From positions 9,055,296 to 9,119,295 of the forward strand of contig OX637292.1 of assembly GCA_951799445.1 (NCBI GenBank): a stretch of 64,000 nt of DNA, given 5' to 3'. The translations under genes were made by a program, and so were the position numbers. Under the pieces are notes generated by a model. The model was not told the DNA's origin. It saw nothing but the letters and a program-made list of their open reading frames with translations, and did no database searches. This stretch comes from Pseudisothecium myosuroides (Eukaryota > Streptophyta > Bryopsida > Hypnales > Lembophyllaceae). Positions 11,572 to 23,508 of this stretch are shown one piece after another. Each line of letters opens with the position of its first letter. Positions within the stretch are counted from its first letter, which is position 1.

Positions 11572-11949
11572 CATGCTGGCCTTATATTCCGCCGTCCCGT
11601 CTTCTTTGGATGTGTCCGTCTAATGTTGGATGTATCCGTCCAGTCCACGTAGAATCTCTGCTTCGTTGGTCATTTTTTTGTGAGTCACGCAGATAGGATC
11701 ACCTTGGGGAAGGAGAGGTTTCTGGTCCTCACCTTCCTTCCAAAGCTTCAATCCCTCTTTGGGCAGCCAAGGCATGTCGGTATATGCTAGTTTGTATTGC
11801 ATGATCGGCCAGCCGTTGTCGTCCATGAAGAATTTGTACTGCCTTCCGTGGGAGTGGCCCACCAATTGCTCTTTCTCCAACCTGATGTAAGGCTTGACAT
11901 AGGCCTTGAAGTCGGGCACTTCTTCTATCAGGTGGGGAATGAAGGGGCC
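11572..11949 (-). pseudogene. DUF7869-type gene, fragment between LTRs B and C
   Basis: The frame starts PFIPHLIEEVPDFKAYV directly after the C duplication GGGCC and reads on to DGYIQH, where a TAG at 11620-11622 interrupts. The same frame continues SKEDGTAEYKA to the B duplication CATGC. The TAG is one C-to-T change from CAG. The fragment shows that both LTRs landed in the same exon 379 bases apart in opposite orientations. Confidence 0.7.
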
Positions 11950-13485
11950 TGTGGGCGCTGGATTACCCACCCTTGGTAATAAAGCGAACACCGACCAGGT
12001 TCTATGCCTTTATCCACATTTTTAATACATGGGGGTGATGTGAGCGCGGTCCACTGTGCCTTCCAAGCAATGGATCTTTTTTGCTAACGTTTCCTAAGTG
12101 TCGTGGATGGCAGCGAATAATTAGTAATGCATGTAGTAACTCACAAGTTAACTGCGATGTTTAGAGTGATGGTGAAATCCGAACTCCCTAACTATCTATC
12201 CTATGTCGAGGGTCGACTGAGTAGTCGGCGTCATTTCTAACGTCCCTCACTACGTAAAAAGAGGAACCCTTATGTTCCTTCCATGAACCTCTAAGGCTAT
12301 TTGGGTTTCTAAGACTCCGCCTAGAAGTTCTACTTTTAAAAGCTACCCCTAAAGTTCCAACTTTTATTCTAACTTTTAGCTTCTAAGTGTACTCTAGGTT
12401 TTGACTTTTAACTCTAAGTTTTGACTCCTAAACTAACTCTAAAATTTACCTTCTAAAGTTAACTCTATGTTTGACTTTAACTTCAAGTTTTCACTTCCCT
12501 ATTTTATTCTAAATTTACCTTCTATGTATAACTCTAGGTTTTGACTTGTAACTCTAAATTTTTACTTCTAAAATTAATCCCAAATTTTAATCTCTAAGTT
12601 TGACTCTATGTTTTCACTTTGACTCTAGATTTTTTCTACTTCCAACTAACTCTAAGATTTACCCTCTAAATCTAACTATAATTTTTCACTTTTCACTTTA
12701 GCTTTTTACTCTAGCTTTTTACTTCCCAATTGACTCGAAAGTTTACCCTTTAAATTTAATCTTAACTTTTGACTTTAGGCTTTTGACTTTCTACTTCCAA
12801 ATTTAACCCTATCGTTTTAATCCTAGATTAACGCTAAATGTTACTCCAAGTTTTATTTCTAAATTTTACTCTAGCTTTTGACCTCTAACTTCGAGATCTA
12901 ACTCCTATTTCTACTTGTAATTTCTACCTTTTAAATTTAGTCTAAAGTTTTTACTTTTAATTTCCACTTCTTACTCGGAATTTTTCACTCCTAATTGACC
13001 CTAACTTCCCTTCCTAAACTACCCTAAAGTTTCACTAGAATTTCTAACCCCCTAAGTTAAACTACCAAATTAATTCTACTTTTTACCTTCCCAAAGTTAA
13101 CTCTAGATTTGACCTTAGAATTTTAACTTTTAGAAATAAAAATGTAAATTGATTCTAATTCTAACCGCTACTTAATCTCTAATTTTAATTTTAAATTTTC
13201 TTTCTAATTTAAACCCCTAAGTTCCGTCCATGATTCTTTTTGGATGAATTTTTACTCAAAATTCCTCCGTCCTACCCCCTACCGCTTAACTTAACCTAAC
13301 GCGGTCGATTTACAGCCAAATCCTAAGTGTAATATGTTTTTGGAAACCTCTAGTCCTAATCTATCAACTTTTGAATCTAAACTTCTAATTTGCACTAATT
13401 TCGGATGCTAATCACGCCCTAAGGGCTGATTAGGAAAATAAATGCTAATTAGGGAGAAACATCAAAGATAAAATTAAAAACTCAC

Positions 13486-13548
13486 CTCGTCACTACCGGT
13501 GTCGGAAATAACTTCGTCCACGTCCACGTGTACATCCTCACGCTCCAT
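13486..13548 (-). CDS. LTR-borne first coding exon (copy C), 21 codons
   Basis: Reverse strand ACCATGG start, same acidic peptide as A and B except Asp for Glu at the penultimate codon, then donor GTGAGT in phase 0. Confidence 0.55.
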
Positions 13549-14226
13549 GGTAGTCTTTGGCTTTGTTTTGAATTTTTTCCAAGCTCACCGCTTATTTTAG
13601 GCAATATTACAATTTTTTGATGATCTAAACTCCTTCTTTCCCTTCCTCCTTTCCTTTCTTTCTTCCTCTTTCTTCTACACTAGCACTATTCCACCTAAGC
13701 TTTTATGAGTCTTACACTATGGTTTCAAACTACGAGAAGGGTTTAAATGGTCCTCCTACCCTCTTACACAACTTTGCTTTGTGTCATCCTAATCCTCCTC
13801 CCATCGGTCACTATGAATTCCCAAGATTTCCTTTTCTAAGCCTACCTACTCCTAATCTAGGCTACTATTTATCGTCTCTCACCTTTGCTTGCCTACTTCT
13901 CCTCCTCCTTCCCTAATCTCCTTCCATTGTGTGCAGGTGTGTTTGGTGAGAGTGTGTGCAGGTGTGCTTGGTGAGAGTGTGTGCAGGTGCAAGGGTTCTC
14001 CACTTTTTCCTCCCTCTTCCCTTGTGTTTTTTGTGTCAACTCTAATCCTACCCCAACCTTCTTGGTTTTGTTTTGGTTTTGTTTTGATTTTAGAAAATCA
14101 AAAACCAGAAAAAACGCAGTCAAAAAAAAGGAGAGAGTTCTGTGCTGGGGCCCCAACGGCCTGCCCACCACGGCCTGGCCCTCCGACTGGTCGGCAGGGG
14201 CTGGCTGGCTGGGGGGTCGAGGAGTT

Positions 14227-14261
<35 letters not shown>

Positions 14262-14265
14262 TTTT
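14227..14265 (+). repeat. (TTTA)n microsatellite (copy C)
   Basis: About ten units of TTTA. The equivalent tract in D (46775-46820) is longer. Confidence 0.9.
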
Positions 14266-14837
14266 AATAATAAAAAAATAAACAAACCAACCGGGGACCA
14301 GCTGGTTGCTTGGTCCGATGGATGGCTTGGCCGATGCTGGTTTTGATGGCCGGACTGATGTTGGTTTTGATGGCCTGGACTGATGCTGGTTTTTGATGGC
14401 CTGGACTGATGCTCGTTTGATGGCCTGGACTAGTGCTTGGGCTAAAAAACTACTCTTGCAAAATAAAACTAAGGTAGCTAGACTTTGCAAAAAGCTTAAG
14501 GTAACTAGATTTTTTGCACCATAACTAGTTAGCTGGACTTTGCAAAAAACTAAGGTAGCTGGACTTTTTGCACCATAATTTCTAAGGTATTAAAAACTAA
14601 GGTAAGGCTAGTTTTGCCAAAGAGCCGGAAATTGTTGACAATCTACATATCTTGGAAGCTAAACTCTAGACTTTCCCAAGGAGGTCTTGGAAACTAGACT
14701 TTGGAATCTAAGGCTATGGAGGTTCAAAGCTTTGCCGTAAAATTGGTTTTAACACCAACTTTAGGACTTATGACACTCACTGGGTTCAAAGCTCCACCGT
14801 CTAAGAGTATTTTAACACACACTGTAGGACTTGACGT

Positions 14838-15175
14838 TGTCACAAAGCCAAAGCTTCGCCGTCATGGGGAGGGGTCCACACAAGAAGAGGGATATTAAAA
14901 GAAGATAGAAAAAGACAAACTTTAGAAGCACACGTGACAAAGCCAAAGCTTCGTCGTCGTGGGGAGGGGTCCACCCAACAAGAGGGATATTAAAAGAAGA
15001 TAGAAAAAGACAAACTTTAGAAGCACACGTGACAAAGCCAAAGCTTCGTCGTCGTGGGGAGGGGTCCACCCAACAAGAGGGATATTAAAAGAAGATAGAA
15101 AAAGACAAACTTTAGAAGCACACGTGACAAAGCCAAAGCTTCGCCGTCCCGAGGGGGGGTCCACACAACAAGGGA
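14838..15175 (-). repeat. 94-bp minisatellite, 4 units (copy C)
   Basis: Units containing CAAAGCCAAAGCTTCGTCGT and AGATAGAAAAAGACAAACTT (plus-strand reading), the same family as 7984-8330 inverted. One more unit than in copy D. Confidence 0.8.
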
Positions 15176-15400
15176 AAGATTAGAAGAGGGTGAGGACACG
15201 TAAGTGAGGGAAAACAACACGTTTTAGTACACGTAAAGGCACACAACTTCACAAGCTAAAGGCCTCCCAAAGTGGCATCGCCAAGGTACGGTGGGGGGTG
15301 ACTTTAGGATTAGGACAAGACACCAAAAGACTCCTAATCTCAGAAGTTAGCTCACAAAGGTACAACAAGAGAGAAACAAGGACTCTTAACTCGTAACAAG

Positions 15401-18400
15401 TGTCGTACGCGCAATCTAGGCGTAAGTATCCTTAACACCAAAATGATGGTAAGATAACATGAAATATCGTCCCAGGAGATTCTAGTATGTTTTAGCAAGC
15501 TAAGGAGTATCTGGGTTTTAATCAAAACAACCAAAACCCCAAGAAACACCTCTTTCTTTTCCTATTTCTTACACAATGGTTTTCCGGATCCCAATCCGGA
15601 TCTATCTCTTTCCGGTTTCCGGTATGATCCGGATTCCGGGTCTCACTTCTCGACTTCAACTAGTTTTCTATTCCCCTGTTTTATCCTCAGGGTGTCTGCA
15701 TTTGATCTTTAGAGGGGTAGGAACGCACCACTCATAGGCATCTATTGCTCTGCGTAAAACTTCACACAAAACAATCCTAACCGAGTTTTTATTGCAGAGT
15801 AAAGAAAGTAACAATCCTCACAATTCCCCGAGTAGCTTGCCCGGAAAATAGGTCACTCAGAATTGCATCCTTCCACCTTTACTACAACGACAGATTAAGA
15901 CAACCGGAACTGGAAGAGGTTCGTGCATCTATCTACCAGACTGATCCTATGGTTGGCAGACCTTCCAGTGACTGGGGATTTTCCGCTGACGGTCGCTTAT
16001 CTCCGCTCGGAACCCTCCCTGGATTCCGGACTCGCATCCGCACCACTCCTTAGAACCGGATCACCGTTACGGCAATTTAAAGGTACCACGCACAAGTCCC
16101 TACTCACAAGTCTAGTAAAGCTTCCTCACAAACTTACTCGCTCAAAACAGGTCCAACTAATTCTCAACCCGGATTCCCCCTCATCCGCCCTCTCTCACAC
16201 TTTCACCATTCATAAACAACTCAAGAAAACGCACACATAGCCAGAAATCCGAATGTCCATTTAGTGGCTCAGATTAGAGAAAGAGAATATGAACATAAAC
16301 TAATGCACACAAAAATGGACAAGGCTGGAATGAAAGGACAACAAGCTGCCCTCCACTTAAAAACCCAAACAAAAAGCCAAAAAAAGAACACCTGAAAATC
16401 CAGGTGACCAATCAGTAGCCAACCGTAATATCCGGAGAGTTCAAAGTCAACTACTCCTAAGAATCCGGAACCGGGCCCCACGCACGGAAAATCCGCTCCA
16501 GATTAAAAAGCCTAAAACTGCAAACATACTAATTACTTTCCCCGCTTTGATTTCTTCGCGATGCTACTTGGCCCTGCAGGTGGTTTCCTGCTTCCTTTTG
16601 GTGGAGTAGACTTCGTTGCAACCCGGGTCGGAATCTTCCGTTGGATCGGCGGCGGGTCGTCATCCGATTCCGTCTCATCGCCGGAAGTCTCGGATTCCTG
16701 GATCATCTCCACTCTGGTCTCTTTCTCTGGCGAATCGTCCAACTGAATCGGTGTTGTATTCTTCTTAGGCGATACCTTCTGCATATGAGTAAAGTCGACC
16801 GGACTGGTCCGAGCCGGATTCGACAAGGCCCCCATCCGTTGGATTAAATCGCTCCGGACGGATGTTCCGGATGCCGGAACAGAACTCCCTGCTCCTACCG
16901 GAATCGACTGGACACTCCTTGTCTGGCCGAACTTAGTGGTCCTCGTCTGGATCCGTGCTTGACCTGGAGTAGGTCTTGGAGATGGAGGTAGACTGATCCC
17001 TGATCCCAGCTTCTGGGGCATCTTCAACAAGTCGACGTTGGGCAGCTCCGGAAAGTGGGTGAAGTCCAAGGGCTTGTTCGGGTCAAGGTGCCCCAACAGT
17101 TGCGCCATCTCCTTCAGAATACCTTCCATCCGGGCCTGGTAGTCCACCAAGATCGTTACTACCTTGGACCCGGATAAGTGGCCTATGCCACTCAGTTGAT
17201 TGGTGAAGAGTCGGGATTTGACCACAGCTTCCGCGGGCTGCTCAACCAACGTTGTCAAATTGTGGACGAGTTGGAGAGCGTCCGCCTCCTTCTGCCATGC
17301 AACTGCGGCATCCGTATCCGCCCAGTTCACACGACCTAACAGGTCATAACTCTCCTTCTCTAAGCTCTTGATCCGCTCGTCCTTCTCACGAAGCAGATCC
17401 GGGCTTGGTAGTTTTCGGATCTGACTTATGATGTCTTCCGGCTCCACCTTCAGCTCTGCAGCAATCCCCAGGATCATATCCGACATGCCGAAATACATGT
17501 GTTTGGCCTCCTCCATCCACTGCGTTCCGGCGTCGAAGAAGTCCGATTGTGGTTCCGGTTCGAGGGGTTGACTCGGCTCTCCCTTTTTTGGGGTCAATTG
17601 TTCCACCCTCGAGTTCGGATTGGTCGACTTCCTTCTCTTCTCCCGTTTGTCGACCAGGTCCTGCGGCTGCTGTTCTTCTTCTTCTTTGTCGTCTTCTTCT
17701 TCTTCTTCCTCCTCCTCTCCCTCGATTGGAGTATCCGGTGGAATTTCATGCGTGAGGCCATACTTCACGATTTCCAATCCGGTGTTGTAGATCACCATCT
17801 CTTCACTAGTCAGCACCTCCTGATGGTGGTATAGGTGAAACAGGTACGGACTGAGAAGACTCGGCTTCCCCTTCCCTACGTGTGACACCAGTTTCTTCAC
17901 TATACCGGCTAGGACCTTCCCCCAATGAACTACCTTATCTTCTAAAGACCCAAAGATAGTGTTGGCCACCGTAACCGTAACTCGGGTGGGCTTTTCCGGA
18001 TATATGATCGGAATCATGAATTCCAGCAACCGTTTCTGCCTAGCGTCCTTACAGTCACTCACTGGGTATCCGTCCTTAGTGGTAACCGGATTACGGAACC
18101 TTCCAATCGCGTACGTCTCTACCCGAGAACCTAATCCGGATCCGTCCTTCCCAAACCCGTATACGTCAGCCCATACATCCGCCGTCCATGCTCCGGGTTG
18201 GCCTCTCACAGTCAACTCAAACTGATTCGGGACCCCTGAGATTAGCTGCTCCAGCATCTCCGTGTCCTTAACATTCCACGGTCGGTGGATCAAACCTACG
18301 CACCCCATCCGGGTCGGATCTGTCTCTAACTCCTTCCGGTGCGTTGGGTCGGCGAGAATGGCCGGTCTAACTATCCGAGCTGTGACTGATGGTCGGCGTG

Positions 18401-18896
18401 CTACCGGTTTGCTGGACTCCGCCATAGTTTACCGACACCGACGACTAAATCCGGTGCAATCGGCACCGACCTCACCCGTCTCTCCCTGTCGCGATCTCTA
18501 ACTCACCACTCTTTCTCTCAGCTAAGTGCGCAAGACAATCAGCAAAGTGAAGAATGAGGAAGATTAGGTCTGGCGAGGATTTAAGTACTAATCGAGCTGC
18601 CGACCGTTCCCCTTGGCGAACGGAAAGAGGTCCGTTCCCGTAACAGTTCCCTAGCGGCGTAGGTCGGATACCTATTCCGTAGCTCGTTCCGATCCGACCT
18701 AACTCGGATTTAAGATCCGTTCCTGTTCTCGGAAAAACCCGGTTTACAGGATCTGAATTCTCGGATTCTAACTATCCGGAATATATCTGTATCCGAATCT
18801 AATTTCCTACTTCTTACCAAAGTTTTGAAATTTTTAACTAACTCCTAACCTATTTCTAAGCTACACCTCTCCCTAATGAGTTTCCGTGCTCCCACA
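15401..18896 (-). mobile_element. Nested element E, 3.5 kb, TG...CA ends, target duplication ACAAG
   Basis: The interval is absent from copy D, which gives the empty site. It begins TGTCGTACGC and ends CTCCCACA, with ACAAG on both sides (15396-15400 and 18897-18901). The ends are not long direct repeats of each other, so it is a solo LTR of a second family or a compact retroelement derivative. Read on the minus strand it has about 470 bases of leader, an intact 630-codon ORF and about 1.1 kb of downstream sequence. The intact ORF and the insertion into a young LTR make it the youngest layer here. Confidence 0.75.
16533..18425 (-). CDS. 630-aa ORF of element E, gag-like by layout
   Basis: The ORF is uninterrupted from ATG 18425 to the stop at 16533. 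The N-terminal third is globular, with GCVGLIHRPWNVKDTEMLEQ and WADVYGFGKDGSGLGSR. About residues 235-260 are almost all Glu and Asp. A charged helical stretch (LREKDERIKSLEKESYDLLG) probably forms a coiled coil. The C-terminal 150 residues are Pro/Ser/Thr-rich and end in a basic tail (KKSKRGK). There is no zinc knuckle, protease, reverse transcriptase or integrase. The size, coiled coil and basic tail recall retroelement structural proteins, but I cannot assign a family. Its position inside a TG...CA unit is unusual. Confidence 0.6.
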   Translation of the reverse strand: MAESSKPVARRPSVTARIVRPAILADPTHRKELETDPTRMGCVGLIHRPWNVKDTEMLEQLISGVPNQFELTVRGQPGAWTADVWADVYGFGKDGSGLGSRVETYAIGRFRNPVTTKDGYPVSDCKDARQKRLLEFMIPIIYPEKPTRVTVTVANTIFGSLEDKVVHWGKVLAGIVKKLVSHVGKGKPSLLSPYLFHLYHHQEVLTSEEMVIYNTGLEIVKYGLTHEIPPDTPIEGEEEEEEEEDDKEEEEQQPQDLVDKREKRRKSTNPNSRVEQLTPKKGEPSQPLEPEPQSDFFDAGTQWMEEAKHMYFGMSDMILGIAAELKVEPEDIISQIRKLPSPDLLREKDERIKSLEKESYDLLGRVNWADTDAAVAWQKEADALQLVHNLTTLVEQPAEAVVKSRLFTNQLSGIGHLSGSKVVTILVDYQARMEGILKEMAQLLGHLDPNKPLDFTHFPELPNVDLLKMPQKLGSGISLPPSPRPTPGQARIQTRTTKFGQTRSVQSIPVGAGSSVPASGTSVRSDLIQRMGALSNPARTSPVDFTHMQKVSPKKNTTPIQLDDSPEKETRVEMIQESETSGDETESDDDPPPIQRKIPTRVATKSTPPKGSRKPPAGPSSIAKKSKRGK

Positions 18897-19107
18897 ACAA
18901 GGGTATAACAAACGCACGAGAAGTACACAAGGCAAGAGAGAAGAACCCCCAAGGACCTTCAAAGCTTGAAATCTAGCAACAATGGAGCAAAAAGTGCTCC
19001 AAAAACACCGTAGAGGTTTTTGGCTTCAAATGCCAAAATATCCAAAGCAAATTGGACCCACGGACCCAAACAAAAGTGAGGGGGTGTTCTAGAGAGAGAA
19101 ATGGGGC

Positions 19108-19116
19108 CCTTATATA
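19108..19116 (-). promoter_or_regulatory. LTR TATA box (copy C)
   Basis: Plus-strand CCTTATATA reads TATATAAGG on the minus strand, matching the box of copy B. Confidence 0.55.
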
Positions 19117-20407
19117 GGTTTCCAAGGGCTCACCCCTCTCTCTAAAGCTCTAAGGTAACCTTATCAACAGGGATTTTCATCCTCATCCTCAAAGATTTTC
19201 ATCCTACATCCTAAAAATCTATTTCTACCATCTATGCTGGACCAACATCCTAACTTTTGAAGATTAGCTCCAATCGCCGAACGGATTGCGCCGTTGGCTC
19301 TAGATCGCCGTGTTTAGTCCTACACCCTCGTAGCCCCCGTATCGAGGCCAAAAACCCGTCGTAGGCTAATTTAGTTTAAAAAAACCAAATCGTGGTAAAA
19401 TCCTAGATCTTGGGGGTCTCCTATTTTGAGAAATGTGAATAGCCTAGGGTCTCCGGTAGGTGCGAGAGAGTTGGGAAGGACTTTTGGTTGACTTCGTTTT
19501 GCCATCGTGTGGTCCCGGGATGCCGGTCAACGTGGCAAGGACCCCGCCACGTGGTTAATTCCCGAGGAATCTCGCCGGTTCGGGTACTTGCCGCTATCGG
19601 AATGTCGTGAAACTTCACGGAGCGCATTATTAACATAAAACAAGCTAGTCTAATTTTTAGTGAGATTTTATTGTAACCTGGGTAATTTCCATGAAATTCC
19701 CGCTGGAGGTTAGGAGGGTTGACCACCCGGGAAAAGGTTCTTCTGCAAGTTGGAAGATGCCGGGATTTTTCACGTGACTTCTCAGGGAGTCGCATGAAAG
19801 ACGTGCGGGTGTGTTTCCATACCTGGCACAATTGGTCAATGGAGATTAAAACTGGCCATCTCCTCGAATTAGCGACGGTGCGGGAATCTTCTACAGGTGG
19901 AGGAATCTTGGCGAACCGATTTCGCCGTTGGACTCCTGGCATGGGATTCATCCTAGAACACCATCCTTGGGCTGTAGATTCCTCCACGGGCCTGGTCTTG
20001 CGTTAGTGGCTCTTGCATGCTAACAATCGGGATTTTGGGAATTCGTCGATTTAATGGGGAATTCTAAATCCAACTCTAGGACCCGACCTAGTGGCCTCGC
20101 TATGGATCCCTCGGACCGACCTAGCCATGAATTGCCACATCCATGGTGGAATTTAGCCCTTTTGGGGCTGGGTGACTTAAATCCTCCAAATTTAACCTTT
20201 TCGTTATTTCTATATTATTTTTAGGCAAGGTTTGGGGGATTCTAAGTAAAAACACAAATCTAGACCAAATACTATAATGGGTATGACACAACCCTATTTT
20301 GGTTCTACACTCTTTTTATGGCTTTTTGTATACTTTTATCAACTTAAAATTGCAAATTTCCAAAAAAATAATTCTACGAGTCCCAAGTGACAAATTGGGA
20401 GCTCACA

Positions 20408-21975
20408 GGGCCTCGTTCCATTTCTATGTACGACTGCATTAGGGATGGCAAGGTGGGATGGTCTTTTTCGTGGAGTTGCATGCTCCATTGCCCGAACGAC
20501 GCGTTCAGATCGTCGTGCGTGTGTCCCACTATCATGAAGGAGACGACCACTTCTTTCACAATCCGCCTTGCGACCAAGAGGGACCAAAAGCAAAAGACGT
20601 AGCGGTTCTTGTTTTCCCTCCACGAGTTGTCCATTTGAACGTGGAGCACTGGTGGTAGTGGCTGAGCTTCGATCGGTTGTGAAGGAATGTCTCCCAAAGA
20701 CTGCACACAAATCTCGCTACCGTTGAGCAGCGCTTGATACAATTCGGTGGTGCCGGCGCCTCGAAACAAAGATCGCGAAGACGTAGCGGGGGGGTCTTCC
20801 AAATCTCGCAACAACTTGGCGATCGATCCTATCGTGAAGTTGCTGTCGCTCGGAAACACATCCAAATTGTAATGTGCATATTTGCCATCGCCGTGTCCAT
20901 GAGCAAAAATTTCCCGACACTTTTATGGGCAACTTCATGAACCCGTGTAGAGCCTTCGTTTTCCTTGCCAATGCGGGACATGCTGTTTTCGAATGGTCTA
21001 TTTTGTCATGCATGATGGACAACAGTTGCCTCGGGCGTAATATGGACAATTGCCTGCTCCGGTAGTAGGCATGTCGACAAGCCTCTTGCAAAAACAAGTG
21101 TCTCTCGAAACGCCTTTGAATTCGGTCATAGTCCTCTGATCCGGGTGCAAAGGATGATCGTAGTTGCTTCAAGTTGTCGCAGATGCTACATCTTGCAAAG
21201 GAATCACCTCTCCCTTTGATGACATATTCAGCAAAATGATTGGTCCGGATTTTGCTAAAGCATGATTGCGACAGTGGGGGGAGCCTGAGCTCCGCATTCG
21301 CCTGCAAACATTGGGAGGCACGTGGCCACTTCTTAGTCTTGGCAGTGAACAAGTGATGTGGAAATTGGTGGTCTTCGATTGTATCTCGCGAGTTATGGAA
21401 CTTTGCAACCATGTCCTTGTGATATCAATCCCATGGACGATGTTGCATGCACGTGGAAATCTTACCTCGTTCACGGTGGCCAGTAACTGCTTCCATTTGG
21501 TACCGGCGGGAAGAACTTTCAAGCCAACTTTCTTGCCGTTGGGCAAGGTGCGTGACAAATGTGGCATATGGTCGGCCTTTGCCTCCAGCAATGAGCGCAA
21601 AGTCTCAATGGCCCGTACACTTGCAGTCCTCGGCTTCGGCTGGTTGAAGTTCCCATGTGGAGCGCCTCTGACGCCGGCCTTGTACCTCTCGAATGTGCGG
21701 AGAGGGATGTTGTGGAGAATCCTCCACGCAGTTGGACAGATGTCTATGCCTTCGATGGTGACAAGTTGTCTCCCCCCTTCTACAACTTTGCGCATTGTCC
21801 TGTGGACATTCAGATTCTTGGAGGACTTCACTTGAAAGGACTGCATGTGCATTTCCGTTTGAAGTACACAAATAGTGGAAGGAAGGAATTTCCGGGTGCA
21901 CTCTCTGTCGCAACAAAGTTCCGCGAAGGCCTCTGCAATGGATTCATGTGATACCATCTTTGTCCTCTTGTTTAG
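20408..21975 (-). pseudogene. DUF7869-type gene, core region
   Basis: Three overlapping minus-strand frames make one protein-like path: MVSHESIAEAFAELC to about 21430, then MVAKFHNSRDTIEDHQF, then from about 20900 the frame with QMDNSWRENKN (20626-20637) and VGHTHDDLNASFG (20491-20529). The first part has CPTAWRILHNIPLRTFER and PHLSRTLPNGKKVGL, typical of the region before the catalytic-like core in DUF7869 proteins. CSICDNL near 21180 may bind zinc. At 20900 one extra G explains the shift. At 20407 LTR C interrupts after ...YIEMERG. Confidence 0.7.
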
Positions 21976-22122
21976 CGTCGCCGTAGCTCAAGTTCTCCTA
22001 TCATAGCGATATTGTCTAGCGCCCCTTCTTTTACGATTTCCTTGTAGTTGTTTATCAATGGCCTAACGCTTGCGGTTGTGATCGTATACACTGGCATACC
22101 CGTTCTCGCCGTGATAGAACAC

Positions 22123-22422
22123 CTAGCGCATAGGCCACCGCAGACACATGTCCCCGACGCGCGGGTCCCCATTGAAGACCTCCAACACGACAATGCCGAC
22201 ATCATCCTCCCCCAGCCTGCTCAGCCCATCGACGCATGCGCTGGGGTCGGCACTGACTATGATCACCTCGGCAAAGTCAGAGCCGTCTGCGTGCCTTGCG
22301 AGAAGGGCCTTGCCAGACCACCCGTCGCGGGGGATGCCCTCGCAATCGGGGATGGGACTGGTGTCCTCCTCCGCGTTGGATGCCTCCAAGTCGATATCTT
22401 CCTCCTCAAATTCTTCGAACCC
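22123..22422 (-). pseudogene. DUF7869-type gene, acidic N-terminal exon
   Basis: An acidic segment (GFEEFEEEDIDLEASN...) leads into SADPSACVDGLSRLGEDD and ends in an in-frame stop at 22123. One frame over, coding-like sequence (RPLINNYKEIVKEGAL...) continues to about 21975, so a one-base shift near 22130 probably broke the frame. An unrecognised intron is the alternative. Confidence 0.45.
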
Positions 22423-22528
22423 CTATACATCGAACGAGCAGGGACCGACATTTCCACGATGACAATAAAAAGAATGCCAAATTGCAAGGGAGGAAGAATT
22501 GTTGAGAACACATTGTTCAGTAGATTAC

Positions 22529-22561
22529 CTCGTCGCCGTCGGACTCGCTGGAAGAAGACAT
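22529..22561 (-). CDS. Likely first coding exon of the DUF7869-type gene
   Basis: ATG at 22561 opens 11 codons, MSSSSESDGDE, ending in phase 0 at a GTAATC donor. An acceptor ending TATAG at 22423-22424 leads in phase 0 into GFEEFEEEDIDLEASN, so the two acidic stretches join smoothly. The intron is 106 bases. Short acidic first exons also occur in the LTR family here, but the sequences are unrelated. Confidence 0.5.
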
Positions 22562-23508
22562 GAGGGAGATTGCACTCTGAAGGGATCTACGGCGTTCGAA
22601 GAATTCCGGAATCTGTAGAGGATGACCAGGGAACACGAATGAAATGTACCGGAATTGGGATCCGCAATACGTTCCAAGCAGTTGTGCTGTAGCGGCCTTA
22701 GTTATGAAGAGCGATGAGAACCGCACAGAAACTGAAGGGACACAATGTATAATCCGGATGCGAGGTAGGCGGAACTCAGAGCTCCATCATTTGTTCGGTC
22801 ATGGCAAGAACCGATGCAGTGCATCCCATATAGTGCATAAAAACAAGCGGCCTGAACTCTTCGGACTTGAAGCAGTACATTGAAAGATGCACCTAAATAC
22901 GAATCATGGCACTTCTCGGGAAAACGATAACGACCGACCATAGTATATGAAAAGAGAGGAATTCGAAGAGGACGTATCCAGTCAAGCCTTTGTAGAGTCA
23001 TGCTTTCAACCACAGGGACGAAAACCTAAGGTAATAGATTCAGAAGTGAAGCATCTACAGGCACTGGTCCGTTCCACTCAAATCCCAAACAATTTCACTC
23101 AAACGTTAATCTCGATTTTTGAGATGGAAGTCAGACTAACCGAAGTATATTCAAAATTCTCAAGCATTATTGGATTATGAATTTTCAGAACTAAGTGGGT
23201 TGTGAGTCTCCATTTGCAACACTAGGTCTTTCAAAAACCGTTCACATGCCATTCTGAATAAAACGGAGAAAGAAAAGACAATGTCTGGCAAACAGAATTA
23301 AATAATCACTATCCCCTGGATGAGTTGATTCTGAAATTGACTACAGTTCCATTGAACGAATGACCTCGTATCCATTGGTAGGGACCCTTCTTAATTCCTG
23401 TCCCATTTGATGTACTCCTGCCATACCCGATAATAATTTCGAGGACGAAAGATTTAGTCCCTCTTCCTTGCAGGCAAGGAAATATGAAAGTGAACCAAAA
23501 TAAAACAA

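Larger units (their letters stand above)
11950..20407 (-). mobile_element. Solo LTR copy C, target duplication GGGCC, carrying nested element E
   Basis: In plus coordinates it starts TGTGGGCGCTGGATTACCCA at 11950 and ends GGGAGCTCACA at 20407, flanked by GGGCC (11945-11949 and 20408-20412). It is inverted relative to A and B. Without E and its duplication it is about 4.96 kb and nearly identical to copy D, so the two are recent. It interrupts the DUF7869-type gene exactly between two codons' worth of continuous frame. Confidence 0.85.
5642..22561 (-). pseudogene. DUF7869-type transposase-like gene, broken by LTRs B and C
   Basis: The minus-strand gene runs from about 22561 to the TGA at 5642-5644 in pieces: acidic N-terminus (22561-22123), a Cys- and Lys-rich middle and RNase-H-like core (21957-20408), then the C-terminal part split by LTR C (20407-11950) and LTR B (11571-6262). 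Both LTRs sit between 5-bp duplications, and removing them restores the frame. The core holds, in order, HDKIDHSK, QMDNSWRENKN and VGHTHDDLNASFG, the acidic/His signatures I associate with DUF7869 proteins of eukaryotic mobile elements. I infer the element's transposase-like or replication-associated protein. Frameshifts near 22100, 21430 and 20900 and an in-frame TAG at 11620-11622 make this copy dead unless some are sequencing errors. Confidence 0.75.

Noticed and set aside
13719..14346. Several 65-130-aa ORFs in LTR C, repeated in D
   Set aside because: They run through microsatellite and C-rich leader sequence and are equal only because the two LTRs are nearly identical.
6262..20407. B, C and D as terminal-inverted-repeat DNA transposons
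   Set aside because: Their two ends share only TGTG-type bases; TG...CA with exact 5-bp duplications fits LTRs better.
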